DNA from: AP-16 sp036395835
GTDB taxonomy: Bacteria > Pseudomonadota > Alphaproteobacteria > Rhizobiales > Xanthobacteraceae
Assembly: GCA_036395835.1 (NCBI GenBank)
Contig: DASWCW010000267.1
Location: 1-19,023 of the forward strand
Direction: 5' to 3'
Length of the DNA: 19,023 nt
Below the pieces are notes generated by a model. That model saw only the letters and a list, made by a program, of their open reading frames with translations, was not told where the DNA came from and searched no databases. The position numbers and the translations under genes are program-made. The stretch's first letter is position 1. Each line of letters starts with the position of its first letter. Of the stretch, positions 7,034 through 14,141 are shown piece after piece.

Positions 7034-7044
7034 GCCGTCGCCTT

Positions 7045-7146
7045 TCCCGTGGCTAAACGTAGGCCAGTCGGCTGATCTTCGGCGTCGCGGACGATGAAAC
7101 AGTTCGGTGTGATTTCATCAGTCCACGGTGGCGGGAAGTGACGCAT
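7045..7146 (-). pseudogene. Decayed start of a small RRFPPPW-type protein
   Basis: From ATG 7146 the minus strand reads MRHFPPPWTDEITPNCFIVRDAEDQ. I recognise this as the start of a very common short Bradyrhizobium protein family, whose next conserved word is LAYVY. Here LAYV appears in a different frame (agcCGACTGGCCTACGTTTAG) and is followed by a stop. So an indel lies near 7070-7080 and the remainder is missing. The frame after the break merges into the start region of the minus gene at 6701-7033, indicating a deletion fusion. This is a gene remnant. Confidence 0.5.
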
Positions 7147-7151
7147 TATCG

Positions 7152-7166
7152 TTAACCATTTATTAA
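7152..7166. promoter_or_regulatory. CtrA-type box TTAA-N7-TTAA
   Basis: TTAA at 7152-7155 and TTAA at 7163-7166 are separated by exactly seven bases, and the left half reads TTAACCAT. This matches the full-length binding site of the alphaproteobacterial cell-cycle regulator CtrA. It lies in an A/T-rich gap, 109 bp before the secreted-protein gene at 7275 and six bases before the ATG of the decayed minus fragment. It may control the secreted pair. Binding is inferred from motif only. Confidence 0.5.
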
Positions 7167-7236
7167 ACTTTGAGATGCGTTAGCAAACAAACATAGTTAA
7201 AATATTTTGTACTGAGAACTTAGGCATTCTCGGACA

Positions 7237-7253
7237 CGCGCGCTGGGCGCGCG
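7237..7253 (+). other. GC-rich hairpin in the 5' leader of the secreted-protein gene
   Basis: CGCGCGC at 7237-7243 pairs with GCGCGCG at 7247-7253 around a TGG loop, ending 21 bases before ATG 7275. The ribosome-binding site GGAG (7262-7265) lies downstream and outside the stem. It could modulate initiation or mRNA stability. No known riboregulator class is matched. Confidence 0.45.
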
Positions 7254-7274
7254 GGCGTTCACGGAGAACGACAC

Positions 7275-8015
7275 ATGAAGCGGCTTTTTTTGGCTGCCAT
7301 CGTTGCGATGGCGGCGAGCGGGCCTGCATGGGCTCAATCATCGACGGCGACGGGGACGGGCGTCGGCATTGCCAGATCGACATCGACGTCGCAGGCGATC
7401 TCGGGGCAGGGCGGCACGGCGACGATCACCAGCAACAGCACCGTGCCGGCCAATCAGACGATCAAGAACGTGCCGAGCGTTTTGGCACCGGGCTTAACGG
7501 CGGCCGGGCTCGAAACGTGCCTCGGGTCGGTTTCCGGCGGCGGCGCATTTCTCGGGACCGGATTGAGCTTCGGCACCACGATCCCTGATCCCGGCTGCGC
7601 GGCGCGGCTCGATGCGCGGACGCTGTGGAGCATGGGCCTGAAGAAGGCCGCGGTGGCGCGGCTTTGCCTTAACGGCGACATCTATCGCGCGATGCCGGAG
7701 GTTTGCGACAAGTACCTGCCGCGGCCCGCGCCGGGCTATCCCGTCCCGCCGCCGATCCCCACCCGCTACGCGCAGGCGGAAGCCTCCGAGGAGCAGCCCT
7801 ACACCGGCGGCGACATTTGGCTGGTGGAAGGGGCGACCGGCAAGAACCGTCTTTGCCACGACTACGATGTGACCCAGCAGCGCTGCCGTGTCTGGGCTCA
7901 CACCGTCCACCATTCGGCACCGAAACCGAAGAAGAAGGCAACGGCGAGTGGTGGAACCTCTCACACGGCGGCATCACCCGCCCCGGCACCCGCCGTGGCG
8001 GAAATAAGGGAGTAG
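7275..8015 (+). CDS. Secreted protein of unknown function, Ser/Thr/Gly-rich N-terminal part (246 aa)
   Basis: ATG 7275 follows GGAG at 7262-7265. A classical Sec signal peptide covers residues 1-21 (MKRLFLAAIVAMAASGPAWA, cleavage after AWA). The next 50 residues are Ser/Thr/Gly-rich and low in complexity (TATGTGVGIA, SQAISGQGGT). A conserved block follows with cysteines (ETCLGSVSGGGAF, DPGCAARLDARTLWSMGL, ARLCLNGDIYRAMPEVCDKY). Then come a Pro-rich segment, a C-terminal Cys pair (RLCHDYDVTQQRC), and a Lys/Ala/Pro tail. I recognise the central block from secreted hypothetical proteins of Bradyrhizobium and related genera, with no known activity. The even number of Cys residues suggests disulfides in the periplasm or outside. 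It forms a two-gene unit with the next gene, five bases downstream. Confidence 0.75.
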   Translation: MKRLFLAAIVAMAASGPAWAQSSTATGTGVGIARSTSTSQAISGQGGTATITSNSTVPANQTIKNVPSVLAPGLTAAGLETCLGSVSGGGAFLGTGLSFGTTIPDPGCAARLDARTLWSMGLKKAAVARLCLNGDIYRAMPEVCDKYLPRPAPGYPVPPPIPTRYAQAEASEEQPYTGGDIWLVEGATGKNRLCHDYDVTQQRCRVWAHTVHHSAPKPKKKATASGGTSHTAASPAPAPAVAEIRE

Positions 8016-8020
8016 TCACA

Positions 8021-8389
8021 ATGAAGAATCTGTTGATGAGTGTTGCGTTCATCGCTCTGGTGGGAAGCATTGTGCCGGCTGACGCCGCTTCGACGCTCGC
8101 CATCGGGGGAGGCTTCAACGCCGGTCAGGTCCGGACCGGGACGACGGCGAACTCGACGGGCACGGGGGTGGCGGGTTCGCTCGCCAGCGGGACCACCACC
8201 AACTTCGGTGCTGGTTTCGCGGCGGCCTCCCCGGCCGGCGGCATCTCAGCCGGCCTCGGAGCGTCTGCGGGTCAGAGCAACGCCATGAGCAACGCGGTCT
8301 CGACCGGCATCGGCACGGCCACGTCCAGCGGCTTCTCCAACAACATCGGTGTCGGTGTCGGCGGAGGCTTCACCAACGTGCTGCCCTAA
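8021..8389 (+). CDS. Secreted Gly/Ala/Ser/Thr-rich low-complexity protein (122 aa)
   Basis: I choose ATG 8021, with an AAGGGAG ribosome-binding site at 8005-8011; upstream frame sequence is the shadow of the previous gene. A Sec signal peptide occupies residues 1-22 (MKNLLMSVAFIALVGSIVPA, cleavage near ADA). The mature part is almost entirely Gly, Ala, Ser, Thr and Asn (GTGVAGSLASGTTTNFGAGF, GVGVGGGF) with no Cys. Such composition occurs in bacterial surface fibres, adhesin-like repeats and phage tail or pellicle proteins. It shares the TGTGV-style motif with its upstream partner, suggesting shared ancestry or assembly together. No catalytic role is expected; the function is unknown. Confidence 0.7.
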   Translation: MKNLLMSVAFIALVGSIVPADAASTLAIGGGFNAGQVRTGTTANSTGTGVAGSLASGTTTNFGAGFAAASPAGGISAGLGASAGQSNAMSNAVSTGIGTATSSGFSNNIGVGVGGGFTNVLP

Positions 8390-8408
8390 CGTAGCTGCCC
8401 TAACGTAG
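8381..8408 (+). repeat. 14-bp tandem duplication over the stop codon of the secreted Gly-rich gene
   Basis: CTGCCCTAACGTAG occurs twice head to tail, at 8381-8394 and 8395-8408. The first copy contains the TAA stop (8387-8389). The duplication therefore adds sequence only after the stop and leaves the protein unchanged. It looks like recent replication slippage. Confidence 0.8.
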
Positions 8409-8412
8409 ACGA

Positions 8413-8450
8413 CAGCAGCATGGTGGCAAATCTTCGTCACCATGCTGCTG
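8413..8450 (+). terminator. Strong hairpin after the secreted-protein pair, probable terminator
   Basis: CAGCAGCATGGTG (8413-8425) and CACCATGCTGCTG (8438-8450) are perfect 13-bp inverted repeats, extendable inward by a G-T and a C-G pair. The hairpin begins 24 bases after the stop codon. No T-run follows, so it may protect mRNA 3' ends or terminate with help rather than act as a textbook intrinsic terminator. Confidence 0.6.
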
Positions 8451-8480
8451 ATCGGGTGGGGGTGCGAAAGCTAGTGATGC

Positions 8481-8796
8481 TTAGCTTTCCTGATTGCCGC
8501 ATTGCGGGCCCGCCGTTGCCGTCTGCGCCTCACCCGCTCTTTTTTTTCTTCGGCTACGTTCAGCGTCATCGATCACCGGCACGATGTCCCCGTGATCGAC
8601 CCCGGCGGCGGCCTCGCCGAGATCGAGCTTGCAATCGAGGAGCCGGGCGAGACCCGGGATGCGGATTCCCGGGAGGTTGCCCACTAGCGCGACCGCCGGC
8701 GAGCTCGGTGTTGATCCCCAAGAGGCTCCGCCATCGTGGCGGGGGTCTTTCGCTGTGGCCCGCTTCCCAATCGCCTGCTTCCCATGTGGTTTCCAA
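8481..8796 (-). pseudogene. Frameshifted unknown small gene on the minus strand
   Basis: Two overlapping minus-strand frames look coding in succession. From TTG 8796 the frame reads WEAGDWEAGHSERPPPRW then SLLGINTELAGG. From about 8695 onward the neighbouring frame takes over with strong G/C third positions (VALVGNLPGIRIPGLARLLD, CKLDLGEAAAGVDHGDIV, PVIDDAERSRRKK) to the stop at 8481. A frameshift near 8695 would join them. A run of eight A (T at 8540-8547) could create a further shift into a basic tail (RVRRRRQRRARNAAIRKAKH) ending at 8471. I do not recognise the family. The call rests on composition and frame switching only. Confidence 0.35.
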
Positions 8797-8850
8797 ACCC
8801 GGGTTTTGGGAAGCAGTCTCTGCAGAAACGTCGATTTTACAGGCGTTTCT
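8775..8850. repeat. Nested inverted repeats at the probable right end of the accessory region
   Basis: CTGCTTCCCA (8775-8784) is perfectly inverted at 8807-8816, around a 12-bp palindrome AAACCCGGGTTT (8795-8806). An extra direct copy of GCTTCCCA lies at 8762-8769. Next, AGAAACG (8824-8830) is inverted as CGTTTCT (8844-8850) across 13 bases. These sit immediately beside the point where the MFS reading frame loses its family resemblance (about 8865). They could be recombinase arm and core sites of an attachment site. The second copy needed to prove this would lie outside the window. Confidence 0.45.
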
Positions 8851-8854
8851 AGCG

Positions 8855-9085
8855 CTATTGCCGGTCGGCGGCGAGATCCGCGAGATAGAAGGCCACGAAC
8901 GAGCCGAATCCGGTCTGGACGTCGGCCAGGAAGAAATTCATCCAGTCGAGTCCGCGCCGGCTCTGCCGGGAAACGGGGGCGTCGAGCGATCTGCGCGCGC
9001 CGCGATACGCCGCGAGCGTACGGCGCAACCGGCGCGGCGCGCGCGACCTGACTGCCGCCCGCAGCCAGCGCCGCGAGCTTCTCAT
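8855..9085 (-). pseudogene. N-terminal remnant of an MFS transporter
   Basis: The minus frame contains GLDWMNFFLADVQTGFGSFV then AFYLAD at about 8867-8942. I recognise this as the first transmembrane helix of an MFS drug/solute transporter family whose start reads NFFLADVQTGFGPFIAVYL. The frame ends six residues later at TAG 8857-8855, whereas the family continues for about 400 residues with eleven more helices. The break coincides with inverted repeats and the end of the accessory region, so the rest of the gene may lie left of the inserted element. The start codon is uncertain: ATG 9085 gives an Arg-rich N-terminus that is unusual for the family, and no better start is visible. The transporter cannot be functional. 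Confidence 0.6.
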
Positions 9086-9221
9086 CCCGGAGCGCAACGG
9101 GCGGAGCGGACGGACAGTCATGTACCGACAAGCGCCGATTGGCGCACAAGGTTGCGCTGAGGAGCGCGAGCTGAGCGAGGAACCGAGTTGCTCTCTCGCA
9201 ACCGCGCGAGGATCTCTCGCT

Positions 9222-9662
9222 TCACTCCATATCGTTGAGCTGCGCCGATCCGGTGGCTTTCGCGGACAGTGTGCGGCATTCGCCGCCGTGCATGTTGCGC
9301 GCGAAGCGGATGAACTCGATGCCATCGATCCGGGTCTCGCCCGGCTCGAAGATGCGGCGGATCGCGGTACCGCGCGTGCCCAAGACATGGCCGGACGCGT
9401 CGAAAAAATCGCAGGCGATGATGACGTTGTTCACGGGATAATCGTTGCCGTTGCGCACCGTGAGCTTCCCGACCAGGAGCCCACCCGCGTGCTCCCAGCT
9501 CGGCGGGCTCAGCGACAATTTCTCGACCGGCCGATCCTCGCCGAACGCGCGCTGTTGCGCCGGCGGCACCGCGGGTCGCGCCAGCTTGAGGGCATCGGTG
9601 ACGGCCGGGACCGCCACGAGCGCGGTGAGCGTCAGCAAGACCGCAGCCACAAGTGCTCGCAT
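9222..9662 (-). CDS. Secreted protein of unknown function with FxLYD-like beta domain (146 aa)
   Basis: I choose ATG 9662, with GGAGGA just upstream (9672-9667); a GTG four codons earlier is less likely. Residues 1-23 are a signal peptide (MRALVAAVLLTLTALVAV). The mature protein holds one beta-rich domain (GLLVGKLTVRNGNDYPVNNV, IIACDFFDASGHVLGTRG, IFEPGETRIDGIEFIRF) with two Cys. The alternation resembles immunoglobulin-like domains such as FxLYD that mediate binding in the periplasm; this comparison is by pattern only. It lies downstream of the RND operon on the same strand, about 100 bp away, so it could be cotranscribed but is not a standard efflux component. Confidence 0.7.
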   Translation of the reverse strand: MRALVAAVLLTLTALVAVPAVTDALKLARPAVPPAQQRAFGEDRPVEKLSLSPPSWEHAGGLLVGKLTVRNGNDYPVNNVIIACDFFDASGHVLGTRGTAIRRIFEPGETRIDGIEFIRFARNMHGGECRTLSAKATGSAQLNDME

Positions 9663-9742
9663 TGCGTCCTCCACGATCGTGTCGCGCTATGGATCGGAAT
9701 GTCGGATTGGGTTTCGCGTCCCTTGGGTTCGAGAACTCCTGC

Positions 9743-9762
9743 CGGGCGTGCGGGTTCGCCCG
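9743..9762 (-). terminator. Small GC hairpin just after the RND permease stop
   Basis: CGGGCG (9743-9748) and CGCCCG (9757-9762) form a 6-bp stem directly downstream of the permease stop on the minus strand. There is no T-run. It may mark the 3' end of the efflux operon, but the support is weak. Confidence 0.3.
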
Positions 9763-9763
9763 A

Positions 9764-12700
9764 TCATTCCGCGGCAATTCGCATCGGCCCCATGCTGCGC
9801 GCGAACGCGGTCGCCGGCTCCGCGGCGAAGGCGTCCGCCCGCTCGTCCTCGCGGACCCGGAACCACAGCGCATAGAGCGCAGGCACGACCAGCAGGGTGA
9901 GCGCCGTGGCGACGAGGAGGCCTCCCATGATCGTGATCGCCATCGGACCCCAAAAGATGCTCCGCGCCAGCGGAATCATGCCCAGGATCGCGGCGAGCGC
10001 CGTCAGCACCACGGGACGCGCGCGGCGCACCGTCGCATCGACGATCGAGCGATAGCGGCCGTGGCCTTCGGCGATGTCGTGCTCGATCTGATCCACCAGA
10101 ATCACGGTGTTGCGCATGATCATGCCGGCAAGCGCGATGAGCCCGAGCAGCGCCACGAAGCCGAACGGCCGGTCGGTCGCGAGCAGCGCGCCGGTCGCGC
10201 CGATCAGCCCGAGCGGCGCCGTCAGGAACACCATGGCGAGGCGCGAGAAGCTCTGCAGCTGCACCATGAGCAGGCCGAGCATCACCACCGCCATGACGGG
10301 AAACACCGCGATCAGCGCGCCGTTGGCCTTGGTGCTCTCCTCGATCGCTCCGCCGGTCTCGATGCGGTAGCCGTAGGGCAGCGCGTCCTTGATGGCCTGC
10401 AGCTTCGGCAGGATCTGGCCGGTCACGTCCGGCGCCTGAACGCCGTCGACGATGTCGCCGCGCACGGTGAGCACGATGTCGCGATTGCGCCGCCACAGGA
10501 TCGGCTCCTCGTACTCGTAGTGCAGGCGCGCGATCTGGGAGAGCGGCACCGCCACGCCGTCGCGCGTGGCGATCGTCAGCGTGGACAGCCGCCCGAGCTC
10601 GAGCCGTTCCGCCGCAACCGCGCGGGCGACGACGTCGATATGCTCGATGCCCTCCCGGTGCTGGGTGACGGTGTAGCCCGACAGCAGCGTCTGCAAAGTC
10701 TGGGCGACGTCCTGCGGGGTCAGCCCCATGGCGCGGGCGCGGTCCTGGTCGACTTCGAGGCGGATCGATTTCTGCTGCTCGGTCCAATTGAGGTGCGGAT
10801 CGACCACTTTGTCGTTCGCGGCCATGATGGTGCGGACCTGCTCGGCGATGGCGCGCACCTGCAAGGGGTCGCGGCCGACGACGCGAAACTGCACCGGGAA
10901 GCCGACCGGCGGGCCGAACACGAAGCGATCGGTGCGGGCGCGCGCCTCCGTCAGCGCGCCTTCCGCGATCGCCTGGTCGAGCCGCGCCTTGACGCGCTCG
11001 CGCGCTGCGAGGTCCTGCGTCACCATCACGATCTGGGCGAAGTTCGGATTCGGCAGCACGGGATTGAGCCCGAGCCAGAACCGGGGCGAGCCCTGGCCGA
11101 CGTAGGTCGTGTAGGTGAGGATATCGGCATCGCCGTGCAGCAGGCGCTCGGCCTTGCGCGCGGTCGCGTCGGTGACGCCGATCGCGGTGCCTTCCGGCAG
11201 CCGCATTTCGAGGAACAGCTCGCTGCGCGTCGAGGTCGGGAAGAACTGCTGCTGCACCAGCGGAAATCCCGCGACCGCCGCCGCGAATAGCAGCCCCGTG
11301 ACGGCGACCACGGCGCCGCGCCGGCGCAATGCGGCCTCGATCGCGCTGCGCAGCGCCCGGTAGATCCTCGTATCGTAGATCGCCTGCGGGTCGGCGTGCG
11401 CGCCGCGCTTCTTGGCGAAATCCGGCAGCAGCTTCAGGCCGAGATACGGCGTGAACACCACCGCCACCAACCACGAGGCGACCAGCGCCAGGCTCACGAT
11501 CCAGAAAATGCCGCCCGCATATTCGCCCGCGCTCGATTTGGCGAATCCGACCGGCAGAAATCCCGCGGCGGTCACCAGCGTGCCGGTGAGCATCGGAAAC
11601 GCGGTCGAGGTCCACGCGAAGGTCGCGGCGCGGGCGCGGTCCCAGCCCTGCTCCATCTTCACCACCATCATCTCGACCGCGATGATGGCGTCGTCGACCA
11701 GGAGGCCGAGCGCGATGACGAGCGCGCCGAGCGTGATGCGGTGCAGGTCGAGCCCGGCCGCGTACATCACCACGAACACGATCGCCAAGACCAGCGGCAC
11801 CGAGAGCGCGACCACGATGCCGGTGCGCCAGCCGAGCGAGACGAAGCTCACCAGCAGCACGATGCCGAGCGCCTCGACGAAGGATTCGACGAACTCGGAA
11901 ATCGAATGCTCGACGATGTTGGGCTGATCGGCGATTTGCGTGACTTCGATGCCGACCGGCAGCGAGGCGGTGATGGCGCTCATGGCGCGCTTGAGGTTGT
12001 TGCCGAGCGTGATGATGTTGGCGCCGTCCTGCATGGAGACGCCGAGGCCGATCGCGGGCTTGCCGCCCTCGCGCGCGATGAAGCTCGGGGGATCTTCGTA
12101 GCCGCGCGTGACGTTGGCGATGTCGCCGAGCCGGAACACCCGGCCGCCGGCCTGCACCGGAACGGCGGCGATCGCGTCCGCCCCGGAGAAGCCGCCGGTC
12201 ACCCGCAGGTTGATGCGGTCGGCGGCGGTATCGACCGAGCCGCCGGACACCACCGCGTTCTGCCGCGCGACGCTGTCGAAGATCTGCTGCGGGGTGACCC
12301 CGAGCGTCGCCAGCTTGGCATGGCTGAACTCGATGAAGATCTTTTGCGGGCGCTCGCCGATGATGTCGACCTTGTTGACGTCGGGCACGCGGAGCAGGCT
12401 CTGGCGCACGTCCTCGGCGCGGGCTTTGAGCTGCGCGAGATCCAGCCCCTCGGCGCTCAGCATATAGATCGCCGAATAGACGTCGCCGTATTCGTCGTTG
12501 AAGCGCGGCCCGATCACGCCGGCCGGCAGCTCGCCGCGAATGTCGCCGACCTTCTTGCGGACCTGGTACCACAGGTCCTTGACCTTGGCGGGCGGCGTCT
12601 TGTCGGTGAGAAACACCTGGATGAACGCCACACCCGGCTGGGCGTAGCTCTCGACGCGATCGAGATAGGAGAGCTCCTGGAGCTTCTTCTCGATCTTGTC

Positions 12701-12901
12701 GGCAACCTGCTCCTGCATTTCCGATGCGGTCGCGCCCGGCCAGGCTACGTTCACGATCATGACCTTGATGGTGAAGGAAGGGTCTTCGCCGCGGCCGAGC
12801 TTGAGATAGGAGAAGGCGCCGGCCGCGCCGAGCACGAAGATCATGAACAGCACCAGCGCGCGGTGCGTGATCGCCCATTCCGACAGATTAAAGCGTTGCA
12901 T
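9764..12901 (-). CDS. RND efflux pump inner-membrane permease, HAE-1 type (1045 aa)
   Basis: ATG 12901 is chosen: GGAGG lies 6 bases upstream, the usual RND N-terminus follows (MQRFNLSEWAITHRALVLFM), and the length is normal for AcrB-type pumps. Transmembrane helix 4 carries the proton-relay pair D403-D404 in LGLLVDDAIIAVEMM. The periplasmic loops have RND hallmarks (NVAWPGATASEMQEQVADKI, QQQFFPTSTRSELFLEMRLP). The helix 9-12 block is complete (ALLGLIALAGMIMRNTVILV, IPLARSIFWGPMAITIMGGL). The trimeric antiporter would drive proton-coupled export of drugs or other amphiphiles through the adaptor and an outer-membrane channel, which is not encoded here. The sequence style (GRGEDPSFTIKVM) is that of the TriC/MexK-like branch rather than AcrB itself. 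It starts 14 bases after the adaptor stop, so both are cotranscribed. Confidence 0.93.
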   Translation of the reverse strand: MQRFNLSEWAITHRALVLFMIFVLGAAGAFSYLKLGRGEDPSFTIKVMIVNVAWPGATASEMQEQVADKIEKKLQELSYLDRVESYAQPGVAFIQVFLTDKTPPAKVKDLWYQVRKKVGDIRGELPAGVIGPRFNDEYGDVYSAIYMLSAEGLDLAQLKARAEDVRQSLLRVPDVNKVDIIGERPQKIFIEFSHAKLATLGVTPQQIFDSVARQNAVVSGGSVDTAADRINLRVTGGFSGADAIAAVPVQAGGRVFRLGDIANVTRGYEDPPSFIAREGGKPAIGLGVSMQDGANIITLGNNLKRAMSAITASLPVGIEVTQIADQPNIVEHSISEFVESFVEALGIVLLVSFVSLGWRTGIVVALSVPLVLAIVFVVMYAAGLDLHRITLGALVIALGLLVDDAIIAVEMMVVKMEQGWDRARAATFAWTSTAFPMLTGTLVTAAGFLPVGFAKSSAGEYAGGIFWIVSLALVASWLVAVVFTPYLGLKLLPDFAKKRGAHADPQAIYDTRIYRALRSAIEAALRRRGAVVAVTGLLFAAAVAGFPLVQQQFFPTSTRSELFLEMRLPEGTAIGVTDATARKAERLLHGDADILTYTTYVGQGSPRFWLGLNPVLPNPNFAQIVMVTQDLAARERVKARLDQAIAEGALTEARARTDRFVFGPPVGFPVQFRVVGRDPLQVRAIAEQVRTIMAANDKVVDPHLNWTEQQKSIRLEVDQDRARAMGLTPQDVAQTLQTLLSGYTVTQHREGIEHIDVVARAVAAERLELGRLSTLTIATRDGVAVPLSQIARLHYEYEEPILWRRNRDIVLTVRGDIVDGVQAPDVTGQILPKLQAIKDALPYGYRIETGGAIEESTKANGALIAVFPVMAVVMLGLLMVQLQSFSRLAMVFLTAPLGLIGATGALLATDRPFGFVALLGLIALAGMIMRNTVILVDQIEHDIAEGHGRYRSIVDATVRRARPVVLTALAAILGMIPLARSIFWGPMAITIMGGLLVATALTLLVVPALYALWFRVREDERADAFAAEPATAFARSMGPMRIAAE

Positions 12902-12915
12902 GACGCGCCTCCGTT

Positions 12916-14034
12916 TCAGCGGGCGTCCACGGTACGGACTTTCGAACCCGCCTGGAGTTTTTGCACACCGAGCGTGACCACGGTTTCGCCGTCGCGGATG
13001 CCGGCGGCGACAAGCGCGGAATCCTCGGTGAACGCCGCGACCTTCACGTCGCGCAATTCGAGCGCGCCGGAGGAATCCACCACATAGACGGCGGGGCCGG
13101 CGCCGCGGTTGAGCACCGCCGCGAGCGGCAATCGGGCGACCTTCGCGTCCGCCGCGCGGGCGAGCGTGACCGTCGCGGTCATGCCGAACGCCACCGTCTC
13201 GTCGGCATCCTCGATGGTGAAGCGGCCGGCGTAGGTGCGGGTCGCCGCGTCGGCCTGCGGCGAGAGCTCGCGCAGGCGGGCGGCAAAGCGCCGGTCGGGG
13301 TCCGACCACAGCCGCACGCTCGCTTGCGCCTTGCGCGCTTCGCCGAGGAAGCTTTCGGGCAGCGCGACCACGGCCTCCTTCTCGCCGTCCCGCGCGAGTC
13401 GCGCCACCGGTTGGCCGATCGCCACGACCTGTCCGGCTTCGGCCGGGGTCGCGGTGATCACGCCGTCCGCATCCGCCTTCAGCTCGGCGTAGGAGAGCTG
13501 GTTGCGCGCGAGCTCGAGCGCGCGGCGGGCCCGCTCGAGCCGGCCGTCGGCCTCGTCCTTGGCGGCCTTCTTGCGATCGAAATCGGCGACCGCGGCGAAG
13601 CCGCGGGTCTTCAGCGTCGCGTAGCGCTCGGCTTCCGCCGCCGCCTGCGCGAGATTGGACGTCGCGGCGGCAAGCTCCGCCTCGGCGCTCTCGACCTGCA
13701 GTGCGAAATCCTGGCGGTCGAGCCGCGCGATGATGTTGCCGGCATGCGCGACGTCGCCGGTGTTGACGAGCCGGCTCACGATCTTTCCGGGGACGCGGAA
13801 CGCGAGATCGGTCTCGTAGCGCGCCCGGACCACGCCGACGAACTCGTGGCGCGCGGCATCGTTGTCGAATCGCACGCGCTGCACCTGGACCGGCCGTTCG
13901 ACTTTGGCCGAAGCGGCGGGTGCGGGCGCGGCGGGTGCATCGCAGCCGGCGAGCAGGAGCGAGAGCAGGAGGAGCGAAACGAGCGCCCCGAGCACCTGGA
14001 CGGCGCCGGAGATTTTCAGCCAGGAGTTCGCCAT
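12916..14034 (-). CDS. RND efflux periplasmic adaptor lipoprotein (372 aa)
   Basis: ATG 14034 has AGGAG upstream (gaagaggagc). The signal peptide ends in a lipobox LLAGC with lipid-attached C31, so it is an inner-membrane lipoprotein. The domains follow membrane-fusion-protein order: first lipoyl half (YETDLAFRVPGKIVSRLVNT, GDVAHAGNIIARLD), a coiled-coil hairpin at about 110-175 rich in Ala/Glu/Arg (VESAEAELAAATSNLAQAAA), second lipoyl half (DGVITATPAEAGQVVAIGQP), beta-barrel (ATRTYAGRFTIEDAD) and the membrane-proximal end. It bridges the RND permease to the outer-membrane channel. It is the first gene after the operator-like palindrome, so tetR probably represses it. Length and architecture are normal. 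Confidence 0.92.
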   Translation of the reverse strand: MANSWLKISGAVQVLGALVSLLLLSLLLAGCDAPAAPAPAASAKVERPVQVQRVRFDNDAARHEFVGVVRARYETDLAFRVPGKIVSRLVNTGDVAHAGNIIARLDRQDFALQVESAEAELAAATSNLAQAAAEAERYATLKTRGFAAVADFDRKKAAKDEADGRLERARRALELARNQLSYAELKADADGVITATPAEAGQVVAIGQPVARLARDGEKEAVVALPESFLGEARKAQASVRLWSDPDRRFAARLRELSPQADAATRTYAGRFTIEDADETVAFGMTATVTLARAADAKVARLPLAAVLNRGAGPAVYVVDSSGALELRDVKVAAFTEDSALVAAGIRDGETVVTLGVQKLQAGSKVRTVDAR

Positions 14035-14066
14035 GGGAAGCTCCTCTTCACGTCTGTTCACTAATG

Positions 14067-14099
14067 TGTGATGATTGACGATATTCGTCGATCGTCACA
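14067..14099. promoter_or_regulatory. 33-bp near-perfect palindrome, probable TetR-family operator
   Basis: The arms begin TGTGATGATTGACGAT and end TCGTCGATCGTCACA, matching in 13 of 16 base pairs. The palindrome lies in the 107-bp gap between tetR and the adaptor gene, 32 bp upstream of the adaptor ATG. Its length and twofold symmetry suit a TetR dimer or pair of dimers. The half-site word TGACGA recurs upstream of tetR. Confidence 0.75.
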
Positions 14100-14141
14100 A
14101 TTTGGGCAGAGTCGGGCCGGAAGGGGGGAGGCGGCATGGGA

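Noticed and set aside
6596..7075. Plus-strand frame from ATG 6656 (TGATG overlap with the preceding stop)
   Set aside because: It is antisense to the membrane-anchored minus gene, whose helix is obvious; the plus product has no domain.
7237..7274. ROSE-type RNA thermometer in the secreted-gene leader
   Set aside because: The stem is GC-only and does not enclose the ribosome-binding site.
8541..8547. T-run as an intrinsic terminator for the plus strand
   Set aside because: No adjacent GC-rich stem precedes it.
8775..8860. tRNA gene as integration site at the island end
   Set aside because: No cloverleaf or CCA-type end is visible; the flanking target looks like an MFS gene.
9653..13087. Long plus-strand open frames (545 and 563 aa) opposite the RND permease
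   Set aside because: They are antisense shadows in a high-GC region; their translations are Arg/His/Gly-rich without domains, while the minus frame is an unmistakable RND permease.
12961..14064. Plus-strand open frame of 367 aa opposite the adaptor gene
   Set aside because: Antisense shadow of a clear membrane-fusion protein; no domain and atypical composition.
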